Shown here one piece after another: positions 1 to 9,593 of a DNA stretch of 64,000 nucleotides. The notes below the pieces were generated by a model. That model was not told where the DNA came from. It saw nothing but the letters and a program-made list of their open reading frames with translations, and ran no database searches. This DNA is from Trichomonas vaginalis G3 (Eukaryota > Parabasalia > Trichomonadida > Trichomonadidae). Both the position numbers and the translations under genes were made by a program. Within the stretch, counting starts at the first letter, position 1. Each line of letters begins with the position of its first letter. Location of the stretch: assembly GCF_026262505.1 (NCBI RefSeq), contig NC_067206.1, positions 13,512,205-13,576,204 of the forward strand. The letters are read 5' to 3'.

Positions 1-429
1 TAGTTCTTTCAGTTGTTCTTCTTTCTTCTTTTTCTCTACGTTTAACTCATTGAGTTTCTTTGTGTGTCTGTCATATTCTAGTTTCTTTTCGTTTTCACCT
101 ATTTGCTTCTGTATGTCTATGTTTGACTTTTTGACATCTGCTATTTGATTTTTGAGTGAACTCAAATTCATTTGACTTTGAGGGTTATATGCTGTTCCGT
201 CTGCAGCTCCACCATAGCCTGCCATTTTCGCTAAAAGTGCCGCTCTTAAACCTCCACTCTGTGCACCAACAACTCGGTTTAAAAGCATAGGATTGCTTGA
301 CATTTGTTGCAACATAGTGGGGTCATTCAGCATTTGTTGTTGCAACTGTTGTTGTGGTGTTAGTCTTACTATTGGATGTTTCAATGCTCTCTTCCTCTTA
401 CGTATATTCTTACGTAGCTTACGTGGCAT
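1..429 (-). CDS. N-terminus of coiled-coil/Gln-Pro-rich element protein (partial)
   Basis: First 143 codons of the same protein that is complete at 46691-49207; no indels separate the two over this stretch. It starts with a very basic segment (MPRKLRKNIRKRKRALK), then a Gln/Met-rich stretch and the beginning of a Lys/Glu-rich coiled coil. The ATG is at comp 427-429, and the preceding 45 bp match the same region of copy 2, which supports the start. The basic N-terminus suggests a nucleic-acid-binding virion or core protein, but this is inference. The rest lies outside the window. Confidence 0.75.
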   Translation of the reverse strand, partial: MPRKLRKNIRKRKRALKHPIVRLTPQQQLQQQMLNDPTMLQQMSSNPMLLNRVVGAQSGGLRAALLAKMAGYGGAADGTAYNPQSQMNLSSLKNQIADVKKSNIDIQKQIGENEKKLEYDRHTKKLNELNVEKKKKEEQLKEL

Positions 430-530
430 TTTAAGTGAAGTTAAAAAGCGGTTTTTGACAGATGTTTTATTGAGACTTCTTCGTAAAGACTTTGTTGAGA
501 TTTCTTCGTAAATGAGTGTAAATGACCCAA

Positions 531-1170
531 AAATATATTTTAGGGTAGAAGGTTAGATATAACCTCTTTTCTAACCTCTTTTCTACCCTCTTGAATTTTC
601 ATGAATTTCTTCGTAAAGACTTTGTTAAGACTTCTTCATCTAATTTCTCATGAACTTTCTTGTCTATGTTTTGTTGAGATTTCTTCGTAAAGACTTTGTT
701 GAGATTTCTTCGTAAATGACCCTAGTAGTATATTTTTGGTGTAAATTTCATGAAAATTCAAGAGGTGAAAAATTAGGTGAAAAAACAGGTTATATCTCAC
801 CTCTTCACCTAAAATATATTTTTGGTGTAAATTTCATGAAAATTCAAGAGGGTAGAAAAGAGGTTAGAAAAGAGGTTATATCTAACCTTCTACCCTAAAC
901 ATTATTTTTGGTGTAAATTTCATGAAAATTCAAGAGGGTAGAAAAGAGGTTAGAAAAGAGGTTATATCTAACCTTCTACCCTAAACATTATTTTTGGTGT
1001 AAATTTCATGAAGAAATCTCAACAAAGTCTTTACGAAGAAGTCTTGACAAAGTCTTTACGAAGAAGTCTTGACAAAACATTTACGAAGAAATCTTGACAA
1101 ATTCAAGAGGGTAGAAAAGAGGTTAGAAAAGAGGTTATATCTAACCTTCTACCCTAAACATTATTTTTGT
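531..1170. repeat. Subterminal array of 46-bp palindromic modules
   Basis: Five 46-bp modules lie at 543-588 (opposite orientation), 764-809, 850-895, 936-981 and 1109-1154; three are spaced exactly 86 bp apart. Each has outer arms GGGTAGAA/TTCTACCC (GGTGAA/TTCACC in the 764 module) and an inner GGTTA-TATC-TAACC type hairpin with an extra direct GGTTA. They are separated by near-identical sequence containing TTTGGTGTAAATTTCATG. Modules of the same length, but with GGTGA/TCACC stems, recur in copy 2 at 46577, 59075, 59252, 60292, 60495 and 60614. Confidence 0.85.
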
Positions 1171-1225
1171 CTGATTTTACGAAGAAGTCTTGACAAAACA
1201 TTTACGAAGAAGTCTTGAAAACAAA
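600..1225. repeat. Dispersed GTCAAGACTTCTTCGTAAA-type repeat
   Basis: Many direct and inverted copies of a roughly 22-bp unit, TTTGTCAAGACTTCTTCGTAAA and close variants (TTTGTTGAGATTTCTTCGTAAA), lie between the 46-bp modules, for example at 605-640, 668-716, 1012-1098 and 1172-1220. One further copy is seen at the far side of element copy 2 (near 61640). Together with the palindromic modules they make up nearly all of the subterminal region. No coding potential. Confidence 0.7.
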
Positions 1226-1327
1226 ACATAATATATAATTTGTGAAAAGTGAAACATTATATAATGTTTTCGACCAAGAAGACTAACAATTTTCCGAATA
1301 AAAACTTCATTTATACTAAACATCTTC

Positions 1328-1360
1328 GGGGCTAGAAGGCACGAAGTGCCTGGAAGCCCC
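1328..1360 (-). other. Terminal hairpin of the large element, copy 1
   Basis: Two nested stems: outer GGGGCT (1328-1333) with AGCCCC (1355-1360), inner AGGCAC (1337-1342) with GTGCCT (1346-1351), and a three-base apical loop. The matching hairpin at 46382-46414 keeps the fold although its inner stem is AGGGGC/GCCCCT. The hairpin lies six bases inside the homopolymer tract that marks the element end. Confidence 0.85.
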
Positions 1361-1364
1361 ACTA

Positions 1365-1366
<2 letters not shown>

Positions 1367-1447
<81 letters not shown>
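1367..1447. repeat. Poly(T) tract, 81 nt, at element/host junction
   Basis: An uninterrupted run of 81 T between the terminal hairpin and host sequence beginning ATACCACC. Copy 2 has a 21-A run in the equivalent place (46355-46375). On the strand that reads into the element the tract is poly(A) lying 5' of it, so it is not an ordinary 3' retroposon tail. Confidence 0.95.
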
Positions 1448-1450
<3 letters not shown>

Positions 1451-1534
1451 CCACCTAAGATGATGATGAAAAAAATTTTCGACTAAAAAAAAGTAGTCAG
1501 ATTAAAAATTTTGCCATAAAAAAATCAAATTTTG

Positions 1535-3226
1535 ATGTTGTCTGATAACACAGTATCACCAACTCATTACAATGAGTTGATGAGCACTTACAAAAATTAT
1601 TGTGATGCATTTGACTCACTATACAAGCTCAAAACAAAAGACGAAAAAGAATTATCTAAAATTTATCAAAATATCAAAATTCATCTGATCGATTCATATA
1701 AATATCCTCCAAATCAGATTATTATTGATATGTCAAGCATGTCAATGTATAACAACCGCTATATGAAGTCATATTTATACATTGTCAAACAAATCTTTGA
1801 AGAATATCACCCAAAGGATATTAATGCGATTAATTCTGTTTTTGATTACCTTTTCTATAAAGAATATGGAATAGTACTTGTAGAAAGCAACAGAACAAAG
1901 TTCAAGGAATTTGAATCTAAAAATTATACATTGGATATTCATAAAGAAAATACGATTTACAGGGCTATTATGGATAATGACAAAGAATTATTAATCTCTA
2001 TCATCGAAAAAAGCGAATTTGATAAAGATCAAAGACTAGACGATACATTTTATCCATATTCATTAAAAGGATATTCATATCTTGAATTATGCTGTTATTA
2101 TGGATCTGTTGATTGTTTTAAGTTCATAATCACAAAATTTCACCCAGAAATAACAAAAAAATGTCTTCGTTTCTCATTTTTAGGTGGAAATCAGGAGATC
2201 TTAAGCGAGTGCTTGAAAAAACAAGAACCAGATAAAAAATGCATGAAAATTGCAATTATTACACACAACATTGATTTTGTTTCGTTTTTAAGGAATGAAT
2301 ATGATATTGAAATCGACTTAGCCGATTGCGGTTTGTATAATAATCTTCAGTCATTTTTAGTATATTTAGATCAAACTAATAATATTGATACATGCTTAAT
2401 TTATTCATCTTATTTCTTTCTTCCATCCCTTATCAAATATTTTATTTCACATGGTGCTGATATCAATGCTAGAGACAAAAATAAGAGAACTCCACTTCAT
2501 AACGCAGCATATAGCAACAGCAAAGAAACAGCAGAAGTTCTTATTTCACATGGTGCTGATATCAATGCTAGAGACAAAAATAAGGAAACTCCACTTCATA
2601 AAGCAGCTTATAGCAACAGCAAAGAAACAGCAGAAGTTCTTATTTCACATGGTGCTGATATCAATGCTAGAGACAAATATAAGAGAACTCCACTTCATAA
2701 AGCAGCTTATAGCAACAGCAAAGAAACAGCAGAAGTTCTTATTTCACATGGTGCTGATATCAATGCTAGAGATGAAGATGAGAAAACTCCACTTCATAAC
2801 GCAGCTTATAGCATCAGCAAAGAAACAGCAGAAGTTCTTATTTCACATGGTGCTGATATCAATGCTAGAGATGAACATGAGAAAACTCCACTTCATTACG
2901 CAGCTTATAGCAACAGCAAAGAAACAGCAGAAGTTCTTATTTCACATGGTGCTGATATCAATGCTAGAGACAAATATAAGGAAACTCCACTTCATAAAGC
3001 AGCTTTTAGCAACAGCAAAGAAACAGCAGAAGTTCTTATTTCATATGGTGCTGATATCAATGCTAGAGATGAAGATGAGGAAACTCCACTTCATTACGCA
3101 GCTTATAGCAACAGCAAAGAAACAGCAGAAGTTCTTATTTCACATGGTGCTGATGTCAGTGATAATGATAGTGATGATGATAATGATCGTGACGATGATA
3201 ATGACAGTTATGATGATAGTTATTAA
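1535..3226 (+). CDS. DUF3447-type ankyrin-repeat protein
   Basis: A 563-residue protein of the large trichomonad family that joins an N-terminal domain of about 300 residues (DUF3447-like) to ankyrin repeats. The C-terminal half has seven 33-residue repeats of the form HGADINARDxxxxTPLH(x)AA, followed by an acidic Asp/Ser-rich tail (about 20 residues). Ankyrin repeats bind other proteins; the partner and cellular role are unknown. I start at the ATG at 1535 because the same start is kept in copy B (comp 15650). The DNA of the repeats is almost identical from unit to unit, so the array is young. Copy B has six repeats. Confidence 0.85.
   Translation: MLSDNTVSPTHYNELMSTYKNYCDAFDSLYKLKTKDEKELSKIYQNIKIHLIDSYKYPPNQIIIDMSSMSMYNNRYMKSYLYIVKQIFEEYHPKDINAINSVFDYLFYKEYGIVLVESNRTKFKEFESKNYTLDIHKENTIYRAIMDNDKELLISIIEKSEFDKDQRLDDTFYPYSLKGYSYLELCCYYGSVDCFKFIITKFHPEITKKCLRFSFLGGNQEILSECLKKQEPDKKCMKIAIITHNIDFVSFLRNEYDIEIDLADCGLYNNLQSFLVYLDQTNNIDTCLIYSSYFFLPSLIKYFISHGADINARDKNKRTPLHNAAYSNSKETAEVLISHGADINARDKNKETPLHKAAYSNSKETAEVLISHGADINARDKYKRTPLHKAAYSNSKETAEVLISHGADINARDEDEKTPLHNAAYSISKETAEVLISHGADINARDEHEKTPLHYAAYSNSKETAEVLISHGADINARDKYKETPLHKAAFSNSKETAEVLISYGADINARDEDEETPLHYAAYSNSKETAEVLISHGADVSDNDSDDDNDRDDDNDSYDDSY
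2449..3142 (+). repeat. 99-bp tandem repeat inside ankyrin gene
   Basis: Seven near-identical 99-bp units, each encoding one ankyrin repeat. Variation is concentrated in the codons between GCTAGAGA and ACTCCACTTCAT. Copy B has six units (14150-14750), showing a unit gained or lost since the segmental duplication. Confidence 0.9.
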
Positions 3227-4447
3227 GAACTTTCATTACACAGCTTTAACAGCTTAGAGTAAGGATGCTAAAAGTGGGGAACGATAAGCAAATTGAGAGT
3301 TTCCCGTCCCCTCCCGGTGAATCCCCACAGTGGGGAAAATAAAAATAAAAAACTAAAAATTAAATCACACGTTTTTAGTCTCAAGATAGCTTCATTTAAT
3401 ATATTTTCAATACAAATTCCTTTAAAAAATACTAAACAGCTATGATTATTTTCAAAAGCATAAACAAAATTTATAAATTCTTCATGTATTTTGCGCTCTA
3501 ATCTAAAATTTAGCTTAATGTCATAGAATTTGGATTAGAGATCTTTTACCTATAAAAATTCGATAATGAGTGATTTTTTATAAAAGTCAAAATACAAGTA
3601 TGAATATGCAATAAAATTTCATAGTTGTATGAACGATGAGAAAGTTATAAGCCAAAAGACTGATAAAAATGTAAAATTAAATTTTATAAGTCTAGTATAG
3701 CTCGAAGAATACTTTATCGAAAGTACTCGAGCGCTAAACAAAATCGGCGCTAAGATTAAGGAAAGGATTCCCAAGTTTTGGCGAAATAAAATAGAGATAA
3801 TGAAAGAAACTTGTTGGACGCTAAATTTATAATGAGACGTCTTTGTTAGTGTCTGCTATGTCAAGATATCCAATTGGATCTGATGATATATAGCAGGTAT
3901 ACATTTTGATTTCATATCACATGGCTGTACCCGCACTTTTAGCAAGTTTATAAATTTGATTCTTATTTGATCTCAAAAATCCATGAAACAGATGATATCA
4001 TGATAAATGATGAACTTAATTTTTAAAATTTTCATTTTAGATCTATAATTTCATATTAATTTCGAAGGGTATTTGAGAATGAAATCAAATTGATTTTTAC
4101 CAACACTTAATTTAACTCTTCTATGTTTAACAGGAGATTAACACAAAAGATGAAGCATTTTTTCAAACCAAAATTGATGGACCTTATATATGAATTATTT
4201 ATTTAGTTCAGAATAGTTCTAGGATATCCAGAATCCTTGTTTTTCATGCGATACAGTGAAATATCTAAAAAGTGCATAATTATATGATTAAATATAGAAT
4301 TCAAGAAATTTCATCAGGCATTCATGTTTCTGATATGAATAGTAACTTTCTTTGGACGATTTAATTGTTTTATCTATGATAAATTGTTATGAGTTAGCGT
4401 AAAATTACTCGAAAAGAAGCATAAAATCTTAGTGCACGTTTAAAAAT

Positions 4448-5122
4448 ATGAAAAATGATTTAGTCAACTCATGGCTTGAAGAAGATTATAGAGAGAACGA
4501 AAACCTAATAAATATGAAGGCTATATCCATTAGTATTCCTGAATCTCCTCATATCAATAAAATTCTTATTCCAGAGTTTGAAATTGGTGGAAAAACAAAA
4601 ACAGGCAAAAGATTGAATACTATATCTACTCCTACAATTCCACAAGATCAAATAAATCTACTCATAAATCTTAAATCAGAAAATGAACAACTTTTAATGC
4701 AAATCAAAGAAATATCCAAGAAAATTGACAAAATAATTCCTAAAAATAACGAACTAAAAGATGCAATATATAATACAAAGAAAAATCTGAAAGCTATTCT
4801 TAGCGCAACAGATGAAAAAGAAAAGTTACACTTAATTAAGATGGAGAATGAGAGGAAACTTGAAGCCCAAGCCCAAAAAGAAAAGAATAGAAGTAAAAAC
4901 GCTCAAACTGCAATCTTTGAGAAAATGATTAAGCTCAAAGCCGAATCAGAGCGACTTACACAGCAAGAAATTGCTCTAGAAGAAGAGGCTAAAAAGTTTA
5001 AGAAAGCAAAAACAGAAGAACGCGCAATACTTAAGCGAAAAATTCAACTTGCCAAACAATTAAATGATGTCTTAACTCAAAAGAGATCTGAGATCGAGAA
5101 ATCAATGATAACTCCCCACTAA
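4448..5122 (+). CDS. Coiled-coil protein, function unknown
   Basis: 224 residues. Residues 1-75 are of mixed composition with short hydrophobic stretches; residues 75-220 are rich in Glu, Lys, Leu and Gln with heptad-like spacing and form a probable long coiled coil. No signal peptide or membrane segment is seen. The ATG at 4448 follows an AT-rich leader. The stop is TAA followed by TAG. No family could be recognised; such proteins in trichomonads are often cytoskeletal, but nothing here proves it. Confidence 0.6.
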   Translation: MKNDLVNSWLEEDYRENENLINMKAISISIPESPHINKILIPEFEIGGKTKTGKRLNTISTPTIPQDQINLLINLKSENEQLLMQIKEISKKIDKIIPKNNELKDAIYNTKKNLKAILSATDEKEKLHLIKMENERKLEAQAQKEKNRSKNAQTAIFEKMIKLKAESERLTQQEIALEEEAKKFKKAKTEERAILKRKIQLAKQLNDVLTQKRSEIEKSMITPH

Positions 5123-5593
5123 TAGAATGCTCTTTTGTTATCAATTATATTTGTGATTAAATATTTGTATGTATTAATCTATAGAATTGTCATGCAAGCA
5201 TATATCATTTTTCATGAGTTCCATCTATGTTTGGCGATATTAGTTTTACAAAAATTGAACATATCGTGGTGATTTAGAGGCTAGAAAGGAAGTAAATGTT
5301 CAAAGAATAAGCAATTAGATATAGCAATTAAAATCTAAATAAGAAAAAGAATAAAACATTGAGAAAAAAAGATATATTTCAGAAATTCCAAATTATAACT
5401 TATATAAACAATATTATCAATAAAAAGAGTTATTCTTAAACGCAAAAGTCAGAAAAGCATACCCTAATCAAGTGAAAGGGCGATTTCGTAAAATAATGGC
5501 CGTATAACGTGAAATTTAGAATTTTAAAATAAGTAAATAAATATAAAAAACCTTTAAGGAATCAGTTTATGCAAGTGGTTACTAAAATTAAAT

Positions 5594-5869
5594 TTAGGCC
5601 TTCTCGAAGAGCTGAAGTTCCTTCTCTGTGTTGCCTGGCTTGCACCAGATCTTGACCTTGTAGTCGCCATCGTTTGTCTTGACAACACCCTCGAAGATGT
5701 AGCCAGAGACAACCTTCTGTGTAGCGGAAAGAAGTTGGATGTATTCAAGTGTTGTTCCGTTCTTCTGGTTGCCAAGAGCGATGGCATCCTTGAAAGCCTG
5801 GATAACATGTTCATCCTGAACGTTAGCTGGCTTAGCAGCACCACAGCAGCATCCTCCGCCGCAAGACAT
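5594..5869 (-). CDS. Cystatin/stefin-like cysteine protease inhibitor
   Basis: A 91-residue protein with the cystatin layout: a Gly-containing N-terminal trunk, an alpha-helical stretch (about residues 20-36), and the QxVxG-type hairpin (TQKVVSGYIF, about residues 50-60) that enters the active cleft of papain-like proteases. Length fits the intracellular stefins (about 100 residues). The first ten residues (MSCGGGCCCG) are an unusual Cys/Gly cluster, perhaps a lipidation or metal site. Codons are richer in G+C than the neighbours, as expected for a well-expressed gene. Trichomonads have many papain-like proteases, the likely targets. The TAA is followed by A, giving the UAAA polyadenylation signal. 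Confidence 0.75.
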   Translation of the reverse strand: MSCGGGCCCGAAKPANVQDEHVIQAFKDAIALGNQKNGTTLEYIQLLSATQKVVSGYIFEGVVKTNDGDYKVKIWCKPGNTEKELQLFEKA

Positions 5870-6638
5870 TGCAATAAAGTGTCAAAAAAATTTCAATGAC
5901 CAACTGAAAAAGTTTATATTTGTTTTAACGTCATTTTTGGTTAAATAACATCTTTATCATCTAACCTTTTGTTTTGCATTTATTTTAATCTGATTGGCAG
6001 TTGATGACATCATCTCACTTCTTTCACTTATTTTACTGTGAAATAAACAAACATCTCATAAAAGCTCTTGAATGCAACTTATGATTCTTTTATATCAGTA
6101 TTATGATGCACCCAATGAAAGTTCACATTATTATGAGTCCATTTGAGATTATATTGAATTTCATCAATATTATATTCATAATTTTGAACAAGCTTAGAAT
6201 ATTCATTTTGTATTAAGACACAATATATATTCAAGAAATTTTAGAGCTTAATTTCATATATTTTAATTTAGAAATTTGAGATATGAGATCATTTCACATA
6301 TATTCGAATACAAAGATTATTATGTAAAATATAAGATAGCCATTTAGAATAAGCGAATTTATTTAGAGAACACTTTTAGAGAATATTCGAAATAAAATTT
6401 GGAAGTTAAGCATTTATTAAGAATTCATTTTGTCATGAATACACTGCAATAAGGTGTGAGATCAATGTGATACTTGGCAAGATTGGAACTGAAGTCTGGT
6501 TCGTAAATGCCAATTTTATCGTAATTTGTTCGGAAACGGATATACAATGAATTTCGATTCTCAATGTGTTATAGTAAACAAACTATGTGATTATTTTTTG
6601 TAAAGTAACGACTTTTCAAAAAAAAATCGAATCAGTCC
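5870..6638. other. Intergenic region with a dispersed repeat
   Basis: AT-rich sequence without a supportable gene. About 100 bp at 6306-6400 (AAAGATTATTA... TTTAGAGAA) is similar to 39243-39338, upstream of the large gene at 39488, so it is a dispersed repeat or a shared upstream element. Confidence 0.4.
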
Positions 6639-7595
6639 ATGAATCTGAATTTCGAATATATTGCTGCTCATATCAGTGATTATATTCAAAACGAAAACTT
6701 TTTTGATACATTCGATATCAGTGACATCAAAGCAATCATGAAATATTCATGTTTGACAGCAGATCAGTACATTAGTCTTCTTTAACAGTCTTCATCAAGT
6801 CTCACCTCCAAAGAAATATATATCAGTACACGAAAGGCGAATGTTACTATCCAAAATTATGAAGACGTCTTTTCAATTCTTAAGATCGTCAAAAAGTACA
6901 TGAAATTCAATATATTTGATGGAATAATTGATTTTATCAACGAAAACAACAAACAATCGCTTGATTCTACAGAAGAAATCAAAAGACTTCAAACAGAAAT
7001 AAAAGCATTACAAAACCAAATACAAAATGCTTCTAAAGAAACTACAACAACTCGAATTAATGAATCACATAACTTTTCTAAAGAATTTTTAGACAAAATC
7101 TCATCACTTAAGGAAACAAAAGATTTTGCGAGTGTTTACAAATTCTTTGAAGAGCTTTCATCTGAAGGCAATCGCGAAATGATTTCAAAGGCTTGTGAAG
7201 AAGGACTTTGGAAGAAGACAACAGACTACGAAAATAATGTACTTCATGTTGCAAGTATGGAAGAAAATCTTAATCTTGTCAAATTACTTATTGAATGTGG
7301 CTGTGATAAAGAAGCAAAGGATGTGTTTGGATATACTCCACTCATTTGGGCATCATCTTTTGGTCATCTTGAAGTTGTTAAATATCTTATCTCTATTGGA
7401 GCTGATAAAGAAGCAAAGGATGTGTTTGGATATACTCCACTCATTTGGGCATCATCTTTTGGTCATCTTGAAGTTGTTAAATATCTTATCTCTATTGGAG
7501 CTGACAAAGATGCAAAGTCTAATGATGGAAAAACTGCACTCTCCTATGCTAAATCTAATGTAAGAGATTTTCTAATATCTATTGGAGCCAAGTAA
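6639..7595 (+). pseudogene. Ankyrin-repeat gene with in-frame TAA
   Basis: An open frame begins at ATG 6639, is interrupted by TAA at 6783-6785 (codon 49), then continues in the same frame through ATG 6900 to TAA 7593-7595. The part before and just after the stop reads as the short helical N-terminus common in trichomonad ankyrin proteins. It is followed by a coiled-coil segment (residues about 100-130) and about four ankyrin repeats; two of these are identical at DNA level (7315-7413, 7414-7512). Either the gene is inactivated, or a shortened 231-residue protein starts at 6900. Confidence 0.65.
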
Positions 7596-8336
7596 TATAA
7601 TATAATCCAATCGTATAATTATAATAAAATTAACAATATTCTTATTTCCAAACTATTCTTCATATGAATATTGTTTTTCTTTATTTATTCATATAGAATA
7701 GGATAATATCTTTAAGTGATATGTTCACATGTTACTAATCTCATTCTCTCTAACACAAAGTGTTTTTGATTAAATTATTGAAGTTATCAATGAGAAACTC
7801 ATTTATCGACATATTATGGAATTATATAATTCTCAATCGATCTTTTGAATGGATGATTGTGATCTGCGTGAAAGGAATGTTCAAGAGATATTTAAATGAG
7901 ATGATTGAGGGTTATTTAGTAAATTTACATGAAATTGTTATGGAAATTCACATTGCTCTTTCATTATATTCTGTGAATTATGAAGTTTGAATGAAATTAA
8001 AGTGTCTATGATTCAACAAGATAGAAAGTTTGAATAGTGAAGTGGGTGAACATATTGATTAAAGGATTAAAAAATTTGGAAATTTCTATAATGTCTTTTT
8101 AAGTTTGAGAAGAATATATGTTCTTTTGAGACATTTGGGGAGATATTGTCAATATATTCCTCCCAGAATCCAATTGCGGAACTTCGACCGACCTAGTGCA
8201 ACAGTGCACTGTTTTCTGTCGGCAAAAGTCATTCCGGGATACACTGCCACTGCATGTCTCCCAGAATGATAGTTCTGATTGCGGAACTTTTCGCAGCATT
8301 ATTTCTATTACGTTTTCCCCTACATATTAAAACTTC
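7596..8336. other. Intergenic region with GC-rich, hairpin-forming island
   Basis: No gene is supported. At 8140-8300 base composition rises well above the surroundings. TCCCAGAAT and ATTGCGGAACTT each occur twice about 100 bp apart, and CCGAC...GTCGG with inner TGCA pairing can form a hairpin at 8189-8222. Could be an unannotated structured RNA or a remnant of a transposon end. Confidence 0.3.
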
Positions 8337-9593
8337 TTTTGTAATAAACAGAAATTAATCAAAAGTGACAGCTCTCAATTTTTTGACATTTGTAAATTCT
8401 AAATTGAATGAGAAAAATGAAATAATACTAAGCATAATACAATATTCTAGATTTAATTATAATTAGGAAAAAGTTAGTTTTGAGAGTACTTTTCATAGGC
8501 ATATAGAATGAAATCTTCTGAAAAATAATATCACATAAACTCATATTATTTTCTAATATATAACTATTTTATATAAAAATCAAATTCAATGATCTTAAAA
8601 GCGAAGGATAAACCTCAAAATTTACGAATATAATGAGTGGGAATATAATGCTTATCTATCATAAAACCATATGAAATATCAATTTTTGCTTTACGCCTAA
8701 TTTTTGACGACAATTAGCAAAAAATGTTAAATGTTAACACTCAGTCCATTTGAATATGAAAAATAAAATTGACTTTGATTAAATGTTTTTATTTATCATG
8801 CAATTCTTCTTGCGACCAAAGATTTGAATAAAAGTTCAAAAAATAAGATAGCTTAAAAAATAATATACGGTAGTGTTTACTAATAGATGAATAGTATATA
8901 AATTCTATTAAAATGGATTTGATCCAAAAAAATATATAAAATTTGATCATAAATAAAATCGTTTTAAATTACTTCTTCATTTAAATTTAAAATTATTTTT
9001 GGTTTTATATTTTTTTGGATCAAATCCATTTTAATAGAATTTATATACTATTCATCTATTAGTAAACACTACCGTATATTATTTTTTAAGCTATCTTATT
9101 TTTTGAAATTTTATTCAAATCTTTGGTCGCAAGAAGAATTGCATGATAAATAAAAACATTTAATCAAAGTCAATTTTATTTTTCATATTCAAATGGACTG
9201 AGTGTTAACATTTAACATTTTTTGCTAATTGTCGTCAAAAATTAGGCGTAAAGCAAAAATTGATATTTCATATGGTTTTATGATAGATAAGCATTATATT
9301 CCCACTCATTATATTCGTAAATTTTGAGGTTTATCCTTCGCTTTTAAGATCATTGAATTTGATTTTTATATAAAATAGTTATATATTAGAAAATAATATG
9401 AGTTTATGTGATATTATTTTTCAGAAGATTTTGTGTTCTTCTTCAAAATTTTATTTTTTTTATTAAAAAGAATCTTTACAAAATATACATTTACTTTAAT
9501 TAATATTTAAAAACGTGTTCTATCAAAAGTTCCAAAAATTCAATATTTTAGCTTTTCTGAAGTGTCACTTTTGATGAATTTCTGTTTACAACA
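8337..9593. mobile_element. Foldback (long-palindrome) element, copy 1
   Basis: A 1,257-bp element ending in about 31-bp inverted repeats (outer part TGTTGTAAACAG, left end slightly altered here; then CATCAAAAGTGACA). Inside are two arms of roughly 420 bp (about 8514-8935 and 9010-9432) that are near-perfect reverse complements around a spacer of about 75 bp. No coding capacity. It matches 15777-17032 almost base for base. The structure fits a non-autonomous foldback DNA transposon. I could not assign a target duplication. Confidence 0.85.

Larger units (their letters stand above)
1..1366 (-). mobile_element. End of large virus-like element, copy 1 (partial)
   Basis: The outer 1.37 kb of the element seen at length from 46376 rightward, here inverted and cut by the window edge. 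From the outside in it has a GC-rich hairpin (1328-1360), about 800 bp of subterminal repeats, and the start of the first gene. The hairpin flank, the 45 bp before the ATG and the coding part match copy 2 closely, but the subterminal blocks differ. The end abuts an 81-T tract and then the duplicated DUF3447 locus. The element identity is seen directly by comparing the two copies; calling it virus-like rests on the gene content of copy 2. Confidence 0.8.
1448..4075 (+). repeat. Inverted segmental duplication, copy A
   Basis: About 2.6 kb nearly identical, in opposite orientation, to 11923-15735 once the 1,266-bp insertion in copy B is removed. It contains the DUF3447/ankyrin gene and about 850 bp of non-coding DNA downstream. 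Similarity starts around ATACC at 1448 and ends at ATTAATTTCGAAGGG near 4068. In copy B that same point is the 5' end of tRNA-Ala. The non-coding part 3227-4447 holds no gene that can be supported. Confidence 0.85.

Noticed and set aside
764-1154. CRISPR-like array (regular 86-bp spacing of palindromic repeats)
   Set aside because: The intervals between repeats are nearly identical to each other, not diverse spacers. The surroundings are eukaryotic and no cas-like gene is present.
1328-1447. Helitron 3' end (GC-rich hairpin close to an end)
   Set aside because: No CTRR end, no TC start, no insertion between A and T, and no Rep/helicase protein of the Helitron type.
2451-3257. 268-codon frame overlapping the ankyrin gene, and a similar frame at comp 14027-14734
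   Set aside because: Out-of-frame reading of 99-bp repeats; the repeat unit keeps any stop-free frame open. The true frame has the ankyrin consensus.
5554-5874. 106-codon minus-strand frame over the cystatin
   Set aside because: Ser/Arg-rich, no family; the overlapping 91-codon frame has the cystatin motif.
7760-7990. 76-codon frame downstream of the ankyrin pseudogene
   Set aside because: Hydrophobic, AT-driven composition, no domain, no initiator-like motif.
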